From NCBI GenBank assembly GCA_023389045.1, contig JAEWEZ010000081.1, positions 1-7,680 of the forward strand: DNA of 7,680 bases. Direction: 5' to 3'. Under the pieces are notes generated by a model. It made no database searches and was not told the DNA's origin. It saw nothing but the letters and a program-made list of their open reading frames with translations. The position numbers and the translations under genes were made by a program. How positions within the stretch are numbered: position 1 is the first letter of the stretch; each line of letters begins with the position of its first letter. Shown here in pieces: positions 7,091-7,680 of the stretch. This DNA is from Actinomycetes bacterium. GTDB lineage: Bacteria > Actinomycetota > Actinomycetes > Actinomycetales > Dermabacteraceae.

Positions 7091-7135
7091 GAGGGAGAGA
7101 GGAAAGAGGGAGAGAGGAGAGAGGGAGAGAGGAGA
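7091..7135. repeat. Three tandem copies of a 15-bp purine repeat
   Basis: The unit GAGGGAGAGAGGAGA occurs at 7106-7120 and 7121-7135, and at 7091-7105 with one change (AAA for AGA at the end). It sits in an unbroken 47-nt purine run (7090-7136) and a longer GA-rich tract (about 7057-7176) that has related pieces on both sides, for example GCAGAGGGAGAGA at 7161-7173. The tract lies between two divergent genes. Slippage of the repeat number is likely, and polypurine DNA of this kind can form triplex structure. Confidence 0.85.
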
Positions 7136-7189
7136 GTGAGGAAGAGCAGCGGCGACAGGGGCAGAGGGAGAGAAGGCCATGCATTCACA

Positions 7190-7217
7190 TTTACGTGACA
7201 CGTCCAGTGCGTAATAT
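7190..7217 (+). promoter_or_regulatory. Promoter of the siderophore-interacting protein gene, probably leaderless
   Basis: TAATAT at 7212-7217 is a near-perfect -10. TTTACG at 7190-7195 is a fair -35 at 16 bp spacing. The expected transcription start falls at about 7224-7225, on the ATG itself, and no Shine-Dalgarno sequence precedes it. This suggests a leaderless transcript. Confidence 0.55.
7193..7203. promoter_or_regulatory. 11-bp perfect palindrome, candidate operator
   Basis: ACGTG-A-CACGT is a perfect inverted repeat around one base, overlapping the end of the -35 and the spacer of the promoter. A repressor bound there would block the polymerase. It does not resemble the DtxR/IdeR iron box, although the downstream gene is an iron gene, so the regulator is unknown. 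Confidence 0.35.
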
Positions 7218-7224
7218 GGCGGGC

Positions 7225-7680
7225 ATGCCTGAGAACGCAGAGAAGACCACGCCCACGACGCCGGCCGCCGATGCCGGACGCCGCCGCCCGAACCGCCCGC
7301 AGGCGGTGCTCGAAGTGCTCGGCAGCCGCAAGATCACCCCGAACCTGCTGCGCCTGACCCTGGGCGGCGAGGGCTACGGGAACCTCGCACGCAACCACCA
7401 CACGGACGCCTACGTGAAGCTGATGATGCCGAAGCCCGGCTCCGGCCTCATCCCGCCCTACGACATGGACGCCCTGCGCGAAAGCAACCCCGAGCTGCTG
7501 CCCTCCCTGCGCACCTACACCGTGCGGCACTGGGACGATGAGAAGCAGACGATCGACGTGGATGTGGTGATCCACGGCGAAGGAGAAAACCCCGACGGGC
7601 TCGCTGCCGCCTGGGCCGTGAACGCCCAGGTAGGCGACCGAGTGGCCATGCGCGGCGCCGGCGGTGGCTACAGCCCCGAT
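7225..7680 (+). CDS. Siderophore-interacting protein (FAD/NAD(P)H ferric-siderophore reductase), 3' end outside window
   Basis: The frame is open from the ATG at 7225 to the window edge (152 residues; the family is about 250-330). After about 20 Thr/Pro/Ala/Arg-rich residues, which look disordered, comes the ferredoxin-reductase-like barrel: AVLEVLGSRKITPNLLRLTL, TDAYVKLMMPKPG, then the FAD-binding RTYTVRHWD (residues 96-104), IDVDVVIHGEGENP and AAAWAVNAQVGDRVAMRGAG. This order is typical of the SIP/ViuB family, which uses FAD and NAD(P)H to reduce ferric siderophores in the cytoplasm and release iron. The ATG at 7216 is also in frame but overlaps the -10 TAATAT, so 7225 is preferred and the message is probably leaderless. 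Genes further right are not visible. Confidence 0.88.
   Translation, partial: MPENAEKTTPTTPAADAGRRRPNRPQAVLEVLGSRKITPNLLRLTLGGEGYGNLARNHHTDAYVKLMMPKPGSGLIPPYDMDALRESNPELLPSLRTYTVRHWDDEKQTIDVDVVIHGEGENPDGLAAAWAVNAQVGDRVAMRGAGGGYSPD

Noticed and set aside
7091..7135. Tandem repeats as a CRISPR array
   Set aside because: The units abut without spacers, are only 15 bp and purine-only, and there is no cas gene in the window.
6904..7575. Minus strand open frame through the purine tract, with Leu/Ser/Pro repeats
   Set aside because: The LSPLS-type repeats come from translating the GA tract. The rest is antisense to the siderophore-interacting protein and overlaps the flavin oxidoreductase start.

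Overview
The window is GC-rich DNA with strong G/C preference at third codon positions, short spacers and likely leaderless start sites. The best matches by eye are actinobacterial families, so the source is most likely a high-GC actinomycete chromosome, perhaps of the Micrococcales. I cannot name a genus from the sequence alone.

Layout. (1) At 2-1678 (+) lies the 3' part of an S9-family serine peptidase with a complete catalytic domain. A 12-helix MFS transporter (1693-3027, +) follows 14 bp later, almost certainly in the same operon. (2) At 3051-5178 (-), convergent to these, is a block of decayed genes. A sugar-nucleotide-type NAD-dependent epimerase/SDR has an internal deletion, an in-frame TAG and no C-terminus. 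It runs directly into what was one fusion gene: a thioredoxin-reductase-like NAD(P)/FAD oxidoreductase joined to a class I SAM-dependent methyltransferase. That gene has a damaged FAD motif and has lost its linker, the methyltransferase N-terminus and the reading frame between its halves. (3) At 5179-5513 there is no protein gene. Two long hairpins lie back to back, both pairing better in + strand RNA, behind a possible + strand promoter: a candidate small structured RNA or a double terminator. (4) At 5514-6998 (-) is an intact phytoene-desaturase-like (COG1233) FAD oxidoreductase. (5) At 6999-7224 is a divergent intergenic region with a GA-rich tract holding three 15-bp tandem repeats, then a good promoter with an 11-bp palindrome. 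(6) From 7225 (+) to the right edge is the N-terminal part of a siderophore-interacting protein (ferric-siderophore reductase).

Functionally the live genes look like separate small units: peptide hydrolysis plus an efflux/uptake carrier, a flavin oxidoreductase of unknown substrate, and iron release from siderophores. I see no defence system, phage, insertion sequence, CRISPR array, tRNA or rRNA. The unusual parts are the pattern of decay at 3051-5178 and the double-hairpin locus at 5352-5441.
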